DNA from: Litsea cubeba
Taxonomy: Eukaryota; Streptophyta; Magnoliopsida; Laurales; Lauraceae
DNA: 64,000 nucleotides
NCBI GenBank assembly: GCA_012931725.1
Contig: CM022947.1
Span: 20,737,817-20,801,816, forward strand
Reading direction: 5' to 3'
In this document: positions 54,640-64,000 of the stretch, in pieces
How positions within the stretch are numbered: position 1 is the stretch's first letter
Layout of the letters: the number at the start of each line of letters is the position of its first letter
Made by a program: the position numbers and the translations under genes
Notes under the pieces: generated by a model
The model's database searches: none
The model's input: only the letters and a program-made list of their open reading frames with translations
What the model was told of the DNA's origin: nothing

Positions 54640-55912
54640 CTGCCACCTTTGTTGACTACAGACCTATTAGCTTGCTGAACTTTTCTTACAAAATAATTAA
54701 TCTCCAAAATCCTATCCTCTAGGCTCATCACCCTTCTCCCAAAATTGATCTCCTCTTAACAGGCAGCCTTCATTTCAGGTAGATCTATCCACCACCATGC
54801 AGCCTTGACTTTTGAACTCTTTCAAAAGCTCAAATCCAAGTTCAGTAAAGGCTCCCTTTGCCTTAAGTTAGATATCTCTAAAGCCTTTGACAAACTCAAC
54901 TGGTCTTTTCTCTTCTCTGCCCTCAGATTTTTCAATTTCTCTGAAAATTGGATTTCCCTTATGAAAGAATGCGTCTGCACCACCAAATGTTCGGTCTTGA
55001 TCAACCGCTCCCCCATGGTTTTTTTTAGCTCTTCATGTGGCCTAAGACAAGGTGATCCCTTATCACCCTACATTTTCATTATTGCTGAAGAAATTCTTAG
55101 CCTACACCTCCGTGACCTCCACTCCCAAGGAACTATCCTCCCCCTATCCTCTGTCCCTTTCACCCCCTGCCACCTTCTTTATGCAGATGACATCATCATT
55201 ATAATGAAAGGAGCAACCTCTGGTGTTCTTGCAATTCAAGACCTTCTTGAGATTTATCAAGCTTCTTCTGGTCAACACATCAACCTCCTTAAGAGTCAGC
55301 TTTTCTTCGGCAAATGCGGGACCCGTAGGAAAGCTAGAATCTGCTCCATCCTTGGTATACAACAATCCCAGGCTCAGCTCAAATATTTGGGATTCCCCAT
55401 TGTTTTTGGCTCTCCAAAGAGAACCCACTTCCTCCCTCTGTTGGATTCCATTAATGCCAGATTGACTGCCTGGAAAGCCAAATCCCTCTCATTTGCAGGT
55501 CGCCTTATCCTTATCAAACATGTGCTCTCAACTAGTCCTATACACATAGGATCCATCCTTCCCTTTCCAGTCTCCATTTGCAATTCCATTGAGAGATTGA
55601 TGAGACATTTCCTCTGGTTAGGCAACGCTACCTCTTCCAAGCTCCATCATGTTAACTGGTCTCAAGTTTGCCTTCCAAAGCTGGAAGGAAGTCTAGGTAT
55701 CAGAAGGATCTCTGTAGTCAATGCTGCTTCTATCATCAAGCTGTTCTGGCAGGCTACTACTATGAGCTCCATTTGGTCTTTATGGTTTAAGAACCGCTAC
55801 TTCAAGAACTGTAATATCTGGAACAATGCTACTTCTATCTATGGATCCTGCATTTGGAAAAAAGTCCGTCGGCTCCATAAGTTTCTTCCCAGCCTAGTCA
55901 TTTCCTCTAGAA
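54640..55912 (+). pseudogene. LINE reverse transcriptase fragment (open 54805-56031)
   Basis: The frame includes KLDISKAFDKLNWSF, LRQGDPLSPYIFIIAEEIL and the catalytic LLYADDIIIIM near 55170-55210. It is followed by the thumb-like GQHINLLKSQLFFG, LKYLGFPIVFG, and SKLHHVNWSQVCLPKLEGSL. These are motifs of non-LTR reverse transcriptases, which copy LINE RNA at nicked chromosomal DNA. Upstream of 54805 one frameshift and one stop separate ISKILSSRLI and QAAFISGRSIHHHAAL. After 55912 the frame runs into the inverted segment, so the last 40 residues of the open frame are not LINE protein. Confidence 0.85.
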
Positions 55913-56162
55913 AGGGAGAGCCAGAGGGAGGATGCAGAGCAGCAGGTGGGAAAAGGAACACAGGAAGCATCGGTCAACCAGAGCCAGAGAGATTGAGCTA
56001 TAGTGCAGGAGAAGAAAAGGTGGCTAACTGAGTCTTCACCATTGAAACAGAGATTGCAACGGGAAGCAAAGGAGAATCCAAGTTGCTGTAGACGAGATTC
56101 TGTGGGAGTTCCTGTTTAGCATCAATCGCCAACCGAAGCAGCTAATTCTGGGGATGGAAATG

Positions 56163-56897
56163 TGTTAGGCCAAAAAGTCCAGCTGATAATACATATCAAC
56201 AAGGCATTGTCAGGCATACAAAAACGGATTATACAATTCGTGAGACAGTGAGATGTCTCGCTATAGCGAGAACTGTGCAGCAATTCCAATTCGTTCATAA
56301 CTCTTTTAAAGAGTTGCAAAAAGACTTCTTTCCTGATGGGATTATTTTTAAAAGTCTTAAGCACAAACTTAGGCCTATAAATTGGGTGATTCTCTCAACC
56401 CAAAGAAGACACACAAGAAGTTAATTATCTCTCTTGATCTAAGATTAGTATATCCTAAGAGAGATTTTCTTGTTTTTCTAGAGCTATTGAGAGATTGTTC
56501 TGAAGGGCGGCTCTAAAAGGTTTTGTTGCTTCTACTCTCTTGTAGAAGATTAATCATCTTGGTGGACAAGGTGCGAGGAGATCAAGTAAGGAGAACGGTG
56601 CACAGTGGAAGTCGTGTTAGTGGATTCTGTGCAAGAACAACTACAGTCCTGAGGTCGAGGTACAGACTGAGGTATAGGAGCTTGTGAGTATATCTTGTAA
56701 ACTGTTCATGAACTCTTGATTTCTGGTTCGTGGTTTTTCTCTCGGAAAGGGTTTCCACGGTAAAATCTGTGTCTGCCTTCTTGTGGTGATTGCTTGGTAG
56801 ATTTATTTGCTAGTTCTGTCTGATTGGTTTATTTCCGCTGCATTGATTGGTTAAATTAGAACTAGTAACTCATTCCAGTGGGTCCTAAAAACCTTCA
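56163..56897 (+). repeat. 5' LTR of the gag-only element
   Basis: It has TG...CA ends and a TATA box CCTATAAATTGG near 56373-56384, marking the likely start of the element RNA. It matches 59164-59898 closely, with a few substitutions and one-base indels. Confidence 0.93.
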
Positions 56898-56899
56898 AT

Positions 56900-56911
56900 T
56901 GGTATCAGAGC
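56900..56911 (+). other. Primer-binding site (tRNA-iMet) of the gag-only element
   Basis: TGGTATCAGAGC, two bases after the 5' LTR, is an exact match to the complement of the initiator-Met tRNA 3' end. Confidence 0.93.
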
Positions 56912-56951
56912 GGGTTACACTATTTTATTGTGTTGATCTATAATTGCTAGA

Positions 56952-58815
56952 ATGGATATCTACCGCGAAGGCACTTCAACCAATAAGCCTTCTCTGTTAG
57001 ATGGTAGCAATTATGCTTATTGGAAAGCCAGGATGATTGCCTTTTTGAAAGCCATAGATCTGAAAGTTTGGAAATCTGTTGAGAATGACTATTCCTTGCC
57101 CACTATTACTGCTGATGGGGTAACTGATCCCAAACCTGAAGATAAGTGGACTAAGGAAGAAGAGTTGGCTGTCACTTGTAACTCTAGGGCTTTGAATGCT
57201 ATTTATAATGGAGTTAATATGTCTGAGTTTCGTAGAATTTCTACATGCACTACTACGAAAGAAGCTTGGGATATTCTACAAACTGTGCATGAAGGGACTG
57301 ACACTGTCAAATAGTTAAAACTTCAGAAATTGTATACAGCCTTCGAAACCATAAAGATGGAAACTGATGAAACTTTTGATGATTTCAATTCGAAGCTGAA
57401 TGCAATTGTGAATGATACCTTTACCTTGAGAGAACCAATTCCTGAAAACAGAATTGTTAAAAAGATTTTGAGGTCTCTCCCAGAAAGGTTTGATGGAAAG
57501 GTTGTGGGAGGAAAATAAAAATCTGAATACGCTCAAAGTTGATGAGTTGGTTGGCAACCTACAAACTTTTGAAGCAAACCTTAGGTCTAATGGGAAGACA
57601 AAATCTCAAGGTATTGCATTGAAAGCATTCAAAGAATCATTCAAAAAAGCGTCCAATGAATCATATAAGAAAGCTGCAAGTGATTCAGATTCCGATTCAG
57701 AGGAAGTTGATCCCCAAGTTGCTATACAGTTCATGAAGCAATTTAAGCTTTTTATGAAGGGGCATAAAACCAATGTGAAGATCCCTAAGAATTCTGGAAA
57801 GAAGAAATCTTTTAAAGGGATTTAATGTTATGAGTGTCAAGGCTATGGACACATTGCTAATGATTGTGGAAACAAAAAATCTCAAAAGAAGGCTTTGAAT
57901 ACTACTTGGGAAGATGAAACTTCTGATGAGAATGATGAAAATCCTGAGTCTGACACTGGCAAGGGGAAGTTTATTGCTTTTATGGCAACTTCTAGTTCTG
58001 TTGCTTCCCATGTTTCTTCTGAAGCTGAGACTGATCAAGATACTGAGTCAGAGGAAGAACCAGATTGGAAAGCTGAATATGAATCACTTTTCAATAAAAC
58101 CATGAAGATGGTTAAAGTGAATGAAAAAGTTGCTATTAATTGGCAAATGTCTGAAGAGCAGAATTCCTCCTTGAAAGCTGAACTTGCAGATTCTCTTGCA
58201 AAAGTACAAAAATTGGAGGATGAAAATAACAAGTTGGCTGACAGATTGACTGTAGAATCACAAAAGTGTGACATACTTGATTCTGATATGAAGACTTTGA
58301 AAGCAGAGAATTCTGATATGAATGGAAGACTCAAGATGGTTCTATCTGAGTTAGACACTGCTAAACCTTCATTGAACATGATGAATACCGGGTCTAAAAA
58401 ATTAGATGACATTTTGTGCAGTCAAAAGGCAAACACTGACAAGCATGGCATTGGCTACGATAACGGAGCATCCACTTCAAATGCCAAAGGTAAAAATTAT
58501 TTTGTTAAAAATTCAGTTATTACTAATCATGTTGTTACCGTTGCAAAGAAAGCTCCAACGAAGCAGAATGTGTTACGTCTTGAACGAATCCCCACTTGTC
58601 ATCATTGTGGAATTAAAGGACACACTCGACCCCATTGCAACAAGCTGCGAAGTTTATCGAATCAAAAGCAATGGAAAACACAGAAGGCTGAGTTGAAAAA
58701 GACGAATATCAAAGCTATCTGGGTCAAGAAAGAAGACCTTTCTTCTGTATTAGTACACGCTTTGCTGAAATATTTAAATTTACAAGTGTGTGTGCCTAAG
58801 CCTAATCACCCTTGA
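56952..58815 (+). pseudogene. Gag of the gag-only element, two zinc knuckles, three lesions
   Basis: The frame opens MDIYREGTSTNKPSLLDGSN with NYAYWKARMIAF near residue 23, a KEAWDILQTVHEGT block near residue 100, and KILRSLPERFDGKV near residue 175. A TAG at 57312-57314, a one-base shift near 57490-57515, and a TAA at 57823-57825 interrupt it. After the shift it continues VDELVGNLQTFEANL, a first knuckle CYECQGYGHIANDC (57826-57867), an acidic then coiled-coil stretch of about 150 residues, a second knuckle CHHCGIKGHTRPHC (58597-58638), and ends PKPNHP. The tail KAIWVKKEDL is the point where copia pol normally begins, but a stop follows. The architecture is shared with gag of the copia at 3929-13675, with which it is diverged. 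Confidence 0.88.
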
Positions 58816-58856
58816 TCTGCAAGATCAAGCCCCCACCCTAGTGCTGATACGAAGAT

Positions 58857-59163
58857 CTTTCTGAGGGGGAGTCAATATTGAGGGGGAGTCAATATTGAGG
58901 GGGAGCTACTGCATTCAGATTGACAGAAGCTGCATGATAATATTTGTTTGTCAATTATGGACAAAAATAGGGAGAGAAGAATGGAGCTAGGGGGAGCTTT
59001 ACAGGCCAAGGCAATTCAAGATCTGGGAGTTCACGCAAACAAGATCTACAGTGCTGTTTTTTTTTTTATTTTGAAATTCAATGTATTTTGGATTTTACTT
59101 TTGGGTAGATCGAATTGTATTTTTCTAGGGGATTTTGTCCAAAAATTGCCAAAAGGAGGAGAT
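58857..59163 (+). other. 3' region with repeated polypurine tracts and PPT
   Basis: GAGGGGGAGTCAATATT occurs two to three times in tandem (about 58862-58905), followed by further purine tracts near 58968 and 58988. The PPT proper, AAAAGGAGGAGA (59151-59162), lies just before the 3' LTR. Confidence 0.75.
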
Positions 59164-59898
59164 TGTTAGGCCAAAAAGTCCAGCTGATAAGACATATCAA
59201 CAAGGCATTGTCAGGCATACAAAAACGAATTATACAATCCGTGAGACAGTGAGATGTCTCGCTATAGCGAGACGGCGCAGCAATTCCAGTTCGTTCATAA
59301 CTCTTTTAAAGAGTTGCAAAAAGACTTCTTTCCTGATGGGATTAGTTTTAGGAGTCTTAAGCACGAACTTAGGCCTATAAATTGGGTGATTCTCTCAACC
59401 CAAAGAAGACACACAAGAAGTTAATTATCTCTCTTGATCTGAGATTAGTATATCCTAAGAGAGATTTTCTTGTTTCTCTAGAGCTATTGAGAGATTGTTC
59501 TGAAGGGCTGCTCTAGAAGGTTTTGTTGCTTCTACTCTCTTGTAGAAGATTGATCATCTTGGTAGACAAGGTGCGAGGAGATCAAGTAAGGAGAACGGTG
59601 CACGGTGGAAGTTGTGTTAGTGGATTCTGTGCAAGAACAACTACAGTCCTGAGGTCGAGGTACAGACTGAGGTACAGGAGCTTGTGAGTATATCTTGTAA
59701 ACTGTTCGTGAACTCTTGATTTCTGGTTCGTGGTTTTTCTCCCGGAAAGGGTTTCCACAGTAAAATCTGTGTCTGCCTTCTTGTGGTGATTGCTTGATAG
59801 ATTTATCTGCTAGTTCTGTCTGATTGGTTTATTTCCGCTGCATTAATTGGTTAAATTAAAACTAGTAATTCATTCTAGTGGGTCCTAAAAAACCTTCA
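59164..59898 (+). repeat. 3' LTR of the gag-only element
   Basis: This is the counterpart of 56163-56897. It contains a perfect 18-base palindrome GTCTCGCTATAGCGAGAC at about 59255-59272; the 5' LTR keeps 16 of those bases. Confidence 0.93.
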
Positions 59899-60245
59899 AA
59901 ATGCCATTCCATATGAGAGGAGGCCATTGGAAGATGGGTCCCCTAGATCTGATAGTGTTCCAAACGGCGTGCAGAGACAGCTGTCCATCAAGGGCTTCTT
60001 TCCAGTAGAGGTGGTCGCTGGCAGATTCACTAGGAGATAAGAAAGAAGTAGCAGAAGAGAGCATGTCATGGACAACAGGTGGTAAATTGTGGGGGATATG
60101 CCAAGAGCCTGAATGGAAGAGGGAGGCAAGACGATGGTCCAGGGGAAATTGAAGGCTGGGGAAGACCGCAGAGATGGGTTTGATACCACACCAGGTGTCT
60201 TGCCATGTGTCAATGTCTAGACCATTACCAAATATCCAAGCACTA

Positions 60246-60621
60246 CCCTGATGGGCGTCTGTCTTCTTATCCGTTCTTTATGCTATATGGAAGACCAGAA
60301 ATGCTGCCATTTTTAATGATCTCCACCCTCCTCTCAATCAGACTTTATCTCACTTGCAGGATGACTTATGCTTCAGCCTTAAGAAGATCTCCAAACCTTT
60401 TGTCAGTAACCAGGTCACCTCCCTCCTCATGCTTTTGAATATCTCAGTGAATTTAAATTCAATGTGATCTCTTTTGTTTTGGGTTTTGGTTTCTTCTTTG
60501 GGTCTTTGGGCTAAGCTCTGCTTCCTCTGTATTTTTCATTTTTTTGGAGGCTCCTGTGCCTTTGTATTCTTTTTCCCCCTTTCTTAATATATTAACCCTT
60601 TAAACCAAAAAAAAAAAAAAA
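60246..60621 (+). pseudogene. LINE C-terminal end, 3' UTR and poly(A)
   Basis: The + strand reads WASVFLSVLYAIWKTRNAAI then FNDLHPPLNQTLSHL and ends LLMLLNISVN before a stop, the usual C-terminus of plant L1-type ORF2. About 150 bases of 3' UTR and an A-tail follow. Confidence 0.7.
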
Positions 60622-60906
60622 AACTTTGTTCTCTCTCTTCCCCATGAACAACTCTCATTCAATTAGATGCGTTAGGAATTACTTAACCTTCACGTTAGTC
60701 ACATGGTTGGTCACATAAATCTTTCATTGTGATTCATGATCCTTTATCGCTCAGGGAAAAATAAGTAAAAAAAGTAGAATAAAAACAAACGTCACTATAT
60801 AAGCCTTCCAACTGATCAAGTTACTCATTTTAAACTTGAGGATCATTTGGGCTATTGGAGCTTCATAGACCAGAAGCCCAGATCTTCTGAGGCCAATGAT
60901 TTAGAG

Positions 60907-61443
60907 TAGGGGTGATCGGCCGGATTTCCGGTCCGGTTTTCGGACCGGAATCCGGTCGGACCGGATTTCCGGTCCGGCCCAAAATGAAGGACCGGACCGG
61001 ACCACTTATAAGCGGTCCGGTCCGGTCCGGTCCGGTCCAAACCGGTCCGGTTGGACCACTTAAAGTGGTCCGGACCGGTTTCCATTTTTTTTTTCTTTTC
61101 ATTTTTTTTTTTCATTTTTTTTGTTTTTTTTTTTTCATTTTCACCTCACATCTAAAAAGTAGGCAAATGTCAAATGAATGAATGATGAGTTTTACAAATG
61201 GGTGCTAGGCTCATGCCTCATGGGCTCAAAGATTATGAAAAAAAAATTAAAAAAAAATTATTTTAATAAATGCGGTCCGGTCCGGTCCGGACCGGACCAC
61301 AAAAGGCCCAGACCGGACCGGACCGGAATAACCGGTCCGGTCCGGACCGGACCGGATTTGGACCACCAAGACCGCAAATCCGGTCCGGTCCGGTCCGGTT
61401 TTGTGGTCCGGTCCGGTCTGCGGTCCGGTTCTGTGCAGCCCTA
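60907..61443. mobile_element. hAT-type element with CCGGTCCGG words, 537 bp
   Basis: The ends TAGGGGTGATC and, inverted, TAGGGCTGCAC are flanked by a perfect 8-bp duplication ATTTAGAG (60899-60906 and 61444-61451). Both subterminal zones (about 60935-61080 and 61270-61435) are near-continuous runs of GGTCCGGTCCGG in both orientations. A T-rich centre separates them. Frames reading Arg-Thr-Gly-Pro repeats are artefacts. Confidence 0.88.
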
Positions 61444-64000
61444 ATTTAGAGAAATCTAATAAGGCTCCTCAATGAGACCTACCCTTTTAAAATCTAAAAT
61501 GCTGAAAATAAATGTCCTCTTCTTGCCTTCCCTCTGGATAATTAAATTCACTATAGTAATTTTGTACTATTTGGATTTAATAGGTGGGCCCCCCTTTTTT
61601 AATAGGACTCCTAATAAGGTCCAGAGGTCCAAAATCTAAACCTAGTGCAAGTAGCTTAATTAATTTGTCTCCTCATAAAATCTTTTGATAAAGTGCAAGA
61701 GAGAAATTTTTTGGGTAACTCACTCAAGGTGGCGTACCCAGGGTTGCAGCCAGGTGAGAACTGCAACTTTTTACCACTCGGGTAAGGAGCCGTTCTCAAG
61801 TGTAAGTGAAAATTGTTTCTAATTTTACTCTTTTGCCACAATGTTCTCTTATGAGCAGTGCAGCCCAGCTCGTGGGGCCCACATATGTGGTAATGTCTCT
61901 TTATGCATAAGGGTCCATCAGATCATCTTAGACCTTGATTTAATAGCCCCAAAGTTTTGTGGTGATTTTAACGGTGAATTTCTTTTGAGGTCAACCCAAC
62001 CGTAGATAAAAGTTGGATGAGAGTAAAATTGAGCCTGGTGCTTGGTCATGGGGGATGAGGGTGTGAAACGGCTACACTGATCAAAGGTAGGCCTAGGCAT
62101 ATATATTTCTTGTAGGAGGACATTTCTCCTAATTATGGGTTTATATAATTATATGTAATTGGATGTGTTCTCCTAGTTATAAGTTTTTGCTATTTTATGT
62201 AATTTGATTTATATCTAATTATAGTGCAAGCAACTAAGCTCAAGGATTCAAGCAGGGCCTTCACTAACCTAGATTTTAGGACCTATTTGTGTAACGCTGG
62301 ATTTCTGTGCTTCATGGAAAGAGTTAATTGTGAAATTGAAGATGACTAATTTAATTTCATTTTTCTTTTCATGTGAAAGAGTGCTCTACTAGATCATTTA
62401 CACATAAAGTCTGTGGCTTTTACAACACTATGGGACGTTAATGTCTTTTATGCAGGGAGCATAAAGATGAAATTTACATATGTAAAATCTCAATATGAAT
62501 TTTACAAAATTAAATTTTACACATGTGAAGCACAATGCTATATATGTTTGTTTGTAAGTACTATTTTCACATGAATATTGTTTAACTGTTCAAGTAACAT
62601 ATGTAAAATCTTCAAAATATTTTAAAATCTATGGATGTTAAAGACATGAAATTAAATGTTTTTGGGGTTTAATTAGTCAATAAAAGATTTAAACGGTATG
62701 GCTTAAAAATTAGGACACATTGAGTTGCAAAATATAAAATAATGTGAAGGCATTTAAAACTGCAACCTGTTCCAAGCGTGCTTTCTGCTGGTGCCTGATT
62801 AAACAAAAGGTGTGTAATTGTTTTACACCCTTTCACAGTGAAAACTTTCATATGAGATGGCCTCATTTACACATGACTACTTTTACACATTATTTACGCA
62901 TGTGGGGCATAAATACTGGCAAATGGGTGCAAACAAACGACTCCTTGGTCCGAGAAGAGATGTATTGCCTCTCACTCTACATAATCGGCCCAACCCGCCA
63001 CCTTGCAAGGAGCCAGCTAGATATTTTGAGGGCAAAACTTAGTTCTCTTTTAATGTTACTTTGAGGGCAAAACTTTGTTCTCTTAACAGGATCTGGCGGC
63101 ACTCCACTGGTAGGGCTCACGTTTAAAATCTCAAACGTACATATTTTCTCACCCTGTTTTATCACTGAGCTAAATTTCAACCCATTTGACTTTATAACCG
63201 CTATTAGTCATATATATATATATATATATCGGGAAATGTTCATATGCATCTTTTCCTCACCATATAGTGAGGGGCACTCCCCTTTTTGCACATGAAAAAT
63301 GCATATTCAAGTGCATCTATCCCTCACCGTTAAAGTGAAATTTATGTTAGAATAATAGAAATGTGCTTGGAGTCCAGTCCAATGAGGATGCATAAATCCT
63401 TTCATCCACTTAAACCGTTTAATTCAGAGTAAAGTCCCATTAGTTTATATATCATTATACCATGTAACTCTCAAAGACAACGATAAATTTGACTTTCATA
63501 ACTGGATTTTGGAAATTATCCTCCGTCATGAACACGTCTAGCATCCATCAATTGTTAGGCCATATTCGACGACCCAAATCGTTTGATAAGCAAGGGAACA
63601 TAGATCTTCACCATTGAAAAAACTGAACCCGTTAATTTTTATTAGTTGGGTCCCACAGAGCAATTATTACAGTTGGGTCCCACAGAGCAATTATTACCTC
63701 ACCTCCTAATAATCATGGTCGTGATAGTAAAAGGAAGATCTTCTCTGGAGTTATTAAGTTTTTTCAGCTAACCATTCATACCAAAACTTTGGGTGGTGAC
63801 GCGCATATTTTTTTCCATGCCGAGTCGTTTCTCCTTTCTTCCGAGATTTGAACTCGCGACCGGTTGACTCTGATACCATATTTAGTTTCTTCAGCTATCT
63901 ATTTCTATCAAAACCTCTAGGCGTTAGTAGTGGCTGCATAAATTCTTTTAAATACTCCCTCTCGCGTGGAGCCAGCCAGGTGAGTTTTTTTTTTTTGTTT
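61444..64000. other. Intergenic DNA to the end of the window
   Basis: No gene is supported. It holds a (TA)n tract followed by the MITE end at 63231, a 27-bp perfect tandem duplication (about 63646-63698), and on the minus strand near 63820-63885 a GGTATCAGAGTC...GCGAGTTCAAATCTC stretch that resembles a primer-binding site or a pol III B box. Confidence 0.5.
63231..63345. mobile_element. MITE ends of the GGGAAATATTCATGTGCATC family beside a TA microsatellite
   Basis: GGGAAATGTTCATATGCATC followed by CTCACCATATAGTGAGGG starts directly after (TA)n. A second partial end, TATTCAAGTGCATCTATCCC, follows in the same orientation, so two copies or a rearranged copy are present. Confidence 0.5.

Larger units (their letters stand above)
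56163..59898 (+). mobile_element. Gag-only LTR retroelement (TR-GAG-like, SIRE-type gag), 3.7 kb
   Basis: Two 735-base LTRs start TGTTAGGCC and end CTTCA, with a perfect 5-bp target duplication AAATG (56158-56162 and 59899-59903). An exact primer-binding site and a polypurine tract are in place. The internal 2266 bases encode only gag with two CCHC knuckles; protease, integrase and RT are missing. The structure matches the non-autonomous class described as TR-GAG. It would need pol supplied by another copia element. Confidence 0.92.
55913..60245 (-). pseudogene. Inverted LINE segment with zf-RVT domain (interrupted by 56163-59898)
   Basis: On the minus strand, 60245 down to 59899 reads AWIFGNGLDIDTWQDTWCGI, then DHLYWKEALDGQLSLHAVWN and IFQWPPLIWNGIF. 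56162 down to 55913 continues with RLQQLGFSFASRCNLCFNGE and DSVSHLFFSCTIAQSLWLWL. This is the zf-RVT region that belongs between the RT and the 3' tail of a plant LINE, so the piece is inverted in place. The breakpoints lie near CTCTAG|AAAGGG and CACTA|CCCTGA. Confidence 0.8.
54633..60621 (+). mobile_element. L1-type LINE, 5'-truncated, with internal inversion and nested insertion
   Basis: A 10-bp target duplication AACTTTGTTC (54623-54632 and 60622-60631) and a poly(A) tail (about 60607-60621) define the insertion. The coding part starts mid reverse transcriptase (PATFVDYRPISLLN) and runs + to about 55912. A segment of about 600 LINE bases (55913-56162 plus 59899-60245) is on the minus strand, and the last 370 bases are + again. 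A gag-only LTR element (56163-59898) is inserted within the inverted segment. Confidence 0.85.

Noticed and set aside
55913..56031. C-terminal 40 residues of the long LINE frame
   Set aside because: They are read through the inverted segment on the wrong strand and are not LINE protein.
60852..61444. Arg-Thr-Gly-Pro repeat frames on both strands
   Set aside because: They are readings of GGTCCGGTCCGG words of a hAT-type element with a clear 8-bp target duplication.

Overview
The window is nuclear DNA of a flowering plant. It shows interrupted genes with GT-AG introns, Ty1/copia retrotransposons primed from initiator-Met tRNA, L1- and RTE-type LINEs, hAT, Mutator and SINE insertions, and AT-rich spacers. 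Introns of up to about 7 kb packed with transposons suggest a plant with expanded introns, but the species cannot be named from sequence alone.

Two host genes are supported. (1) An eight-exon gene on the + strand, 15053-37026, encodes a complete 330-residue Golgi nucleotide-sugar transporter of the CMP-sialic acid transporter type. All splice sites are GT-AG, all phases agree and the frame is open. Introns 1, 2, 4 and 6 hold most of its length and carry LINE, hAT and LTR debris and a probable endogenous pararetrovirus fragment. (2) A compact intronless gene, 53257-53496 (+), encodes a 79-residue plant-specific protein of the DUF7722 type, with a TATA box and a GA-rich leader.

Layout. 1-3928: intergenic, with hAT- and MULE-type miniature elements. 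3929-13675: a 9.7 kb copia element on the minus strand, with 1.5 kb LTRs and a GTTTT target duplication. Its gag-pol is decayed, and between pol and the 3' LTR lie a second, diverged RNase H remnant and a gene-like antisense ORF. 14678-14831: a complete SINE just upstream of the transporter. 15053-37026: the transporter gene. 39500-42010 and 49014-50845: two copies of an unclassified inverted-repeat element with AT-rich arrays. 42919-44405: a Pack-MULE carrying a ubiquitin-eS31 (RPS27A) gene copy. 45959-47450: a decayed hAT. 53190-53520: the DUF7722-type gene. 54633-60621: an L1-type LINE with an internally inverted segment, into which a gag-only LTR element (56163-59898) is inserted. 60907-61443: a hAT-type element built on a CCGGTCCGG word.

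The most unusual items are the antisense transcription-unit-like ORF inside the copia element, the Pack-MULE with its GGGATATCCC palindromes, the gag-only retroelement nested in an inverted LINE, and inverted MITE copies in introns 4 and 6 that flank transporter exons 5-6. Target duplications, splice sites and frames were read by eye; family names come from remembered motifs, not searches.
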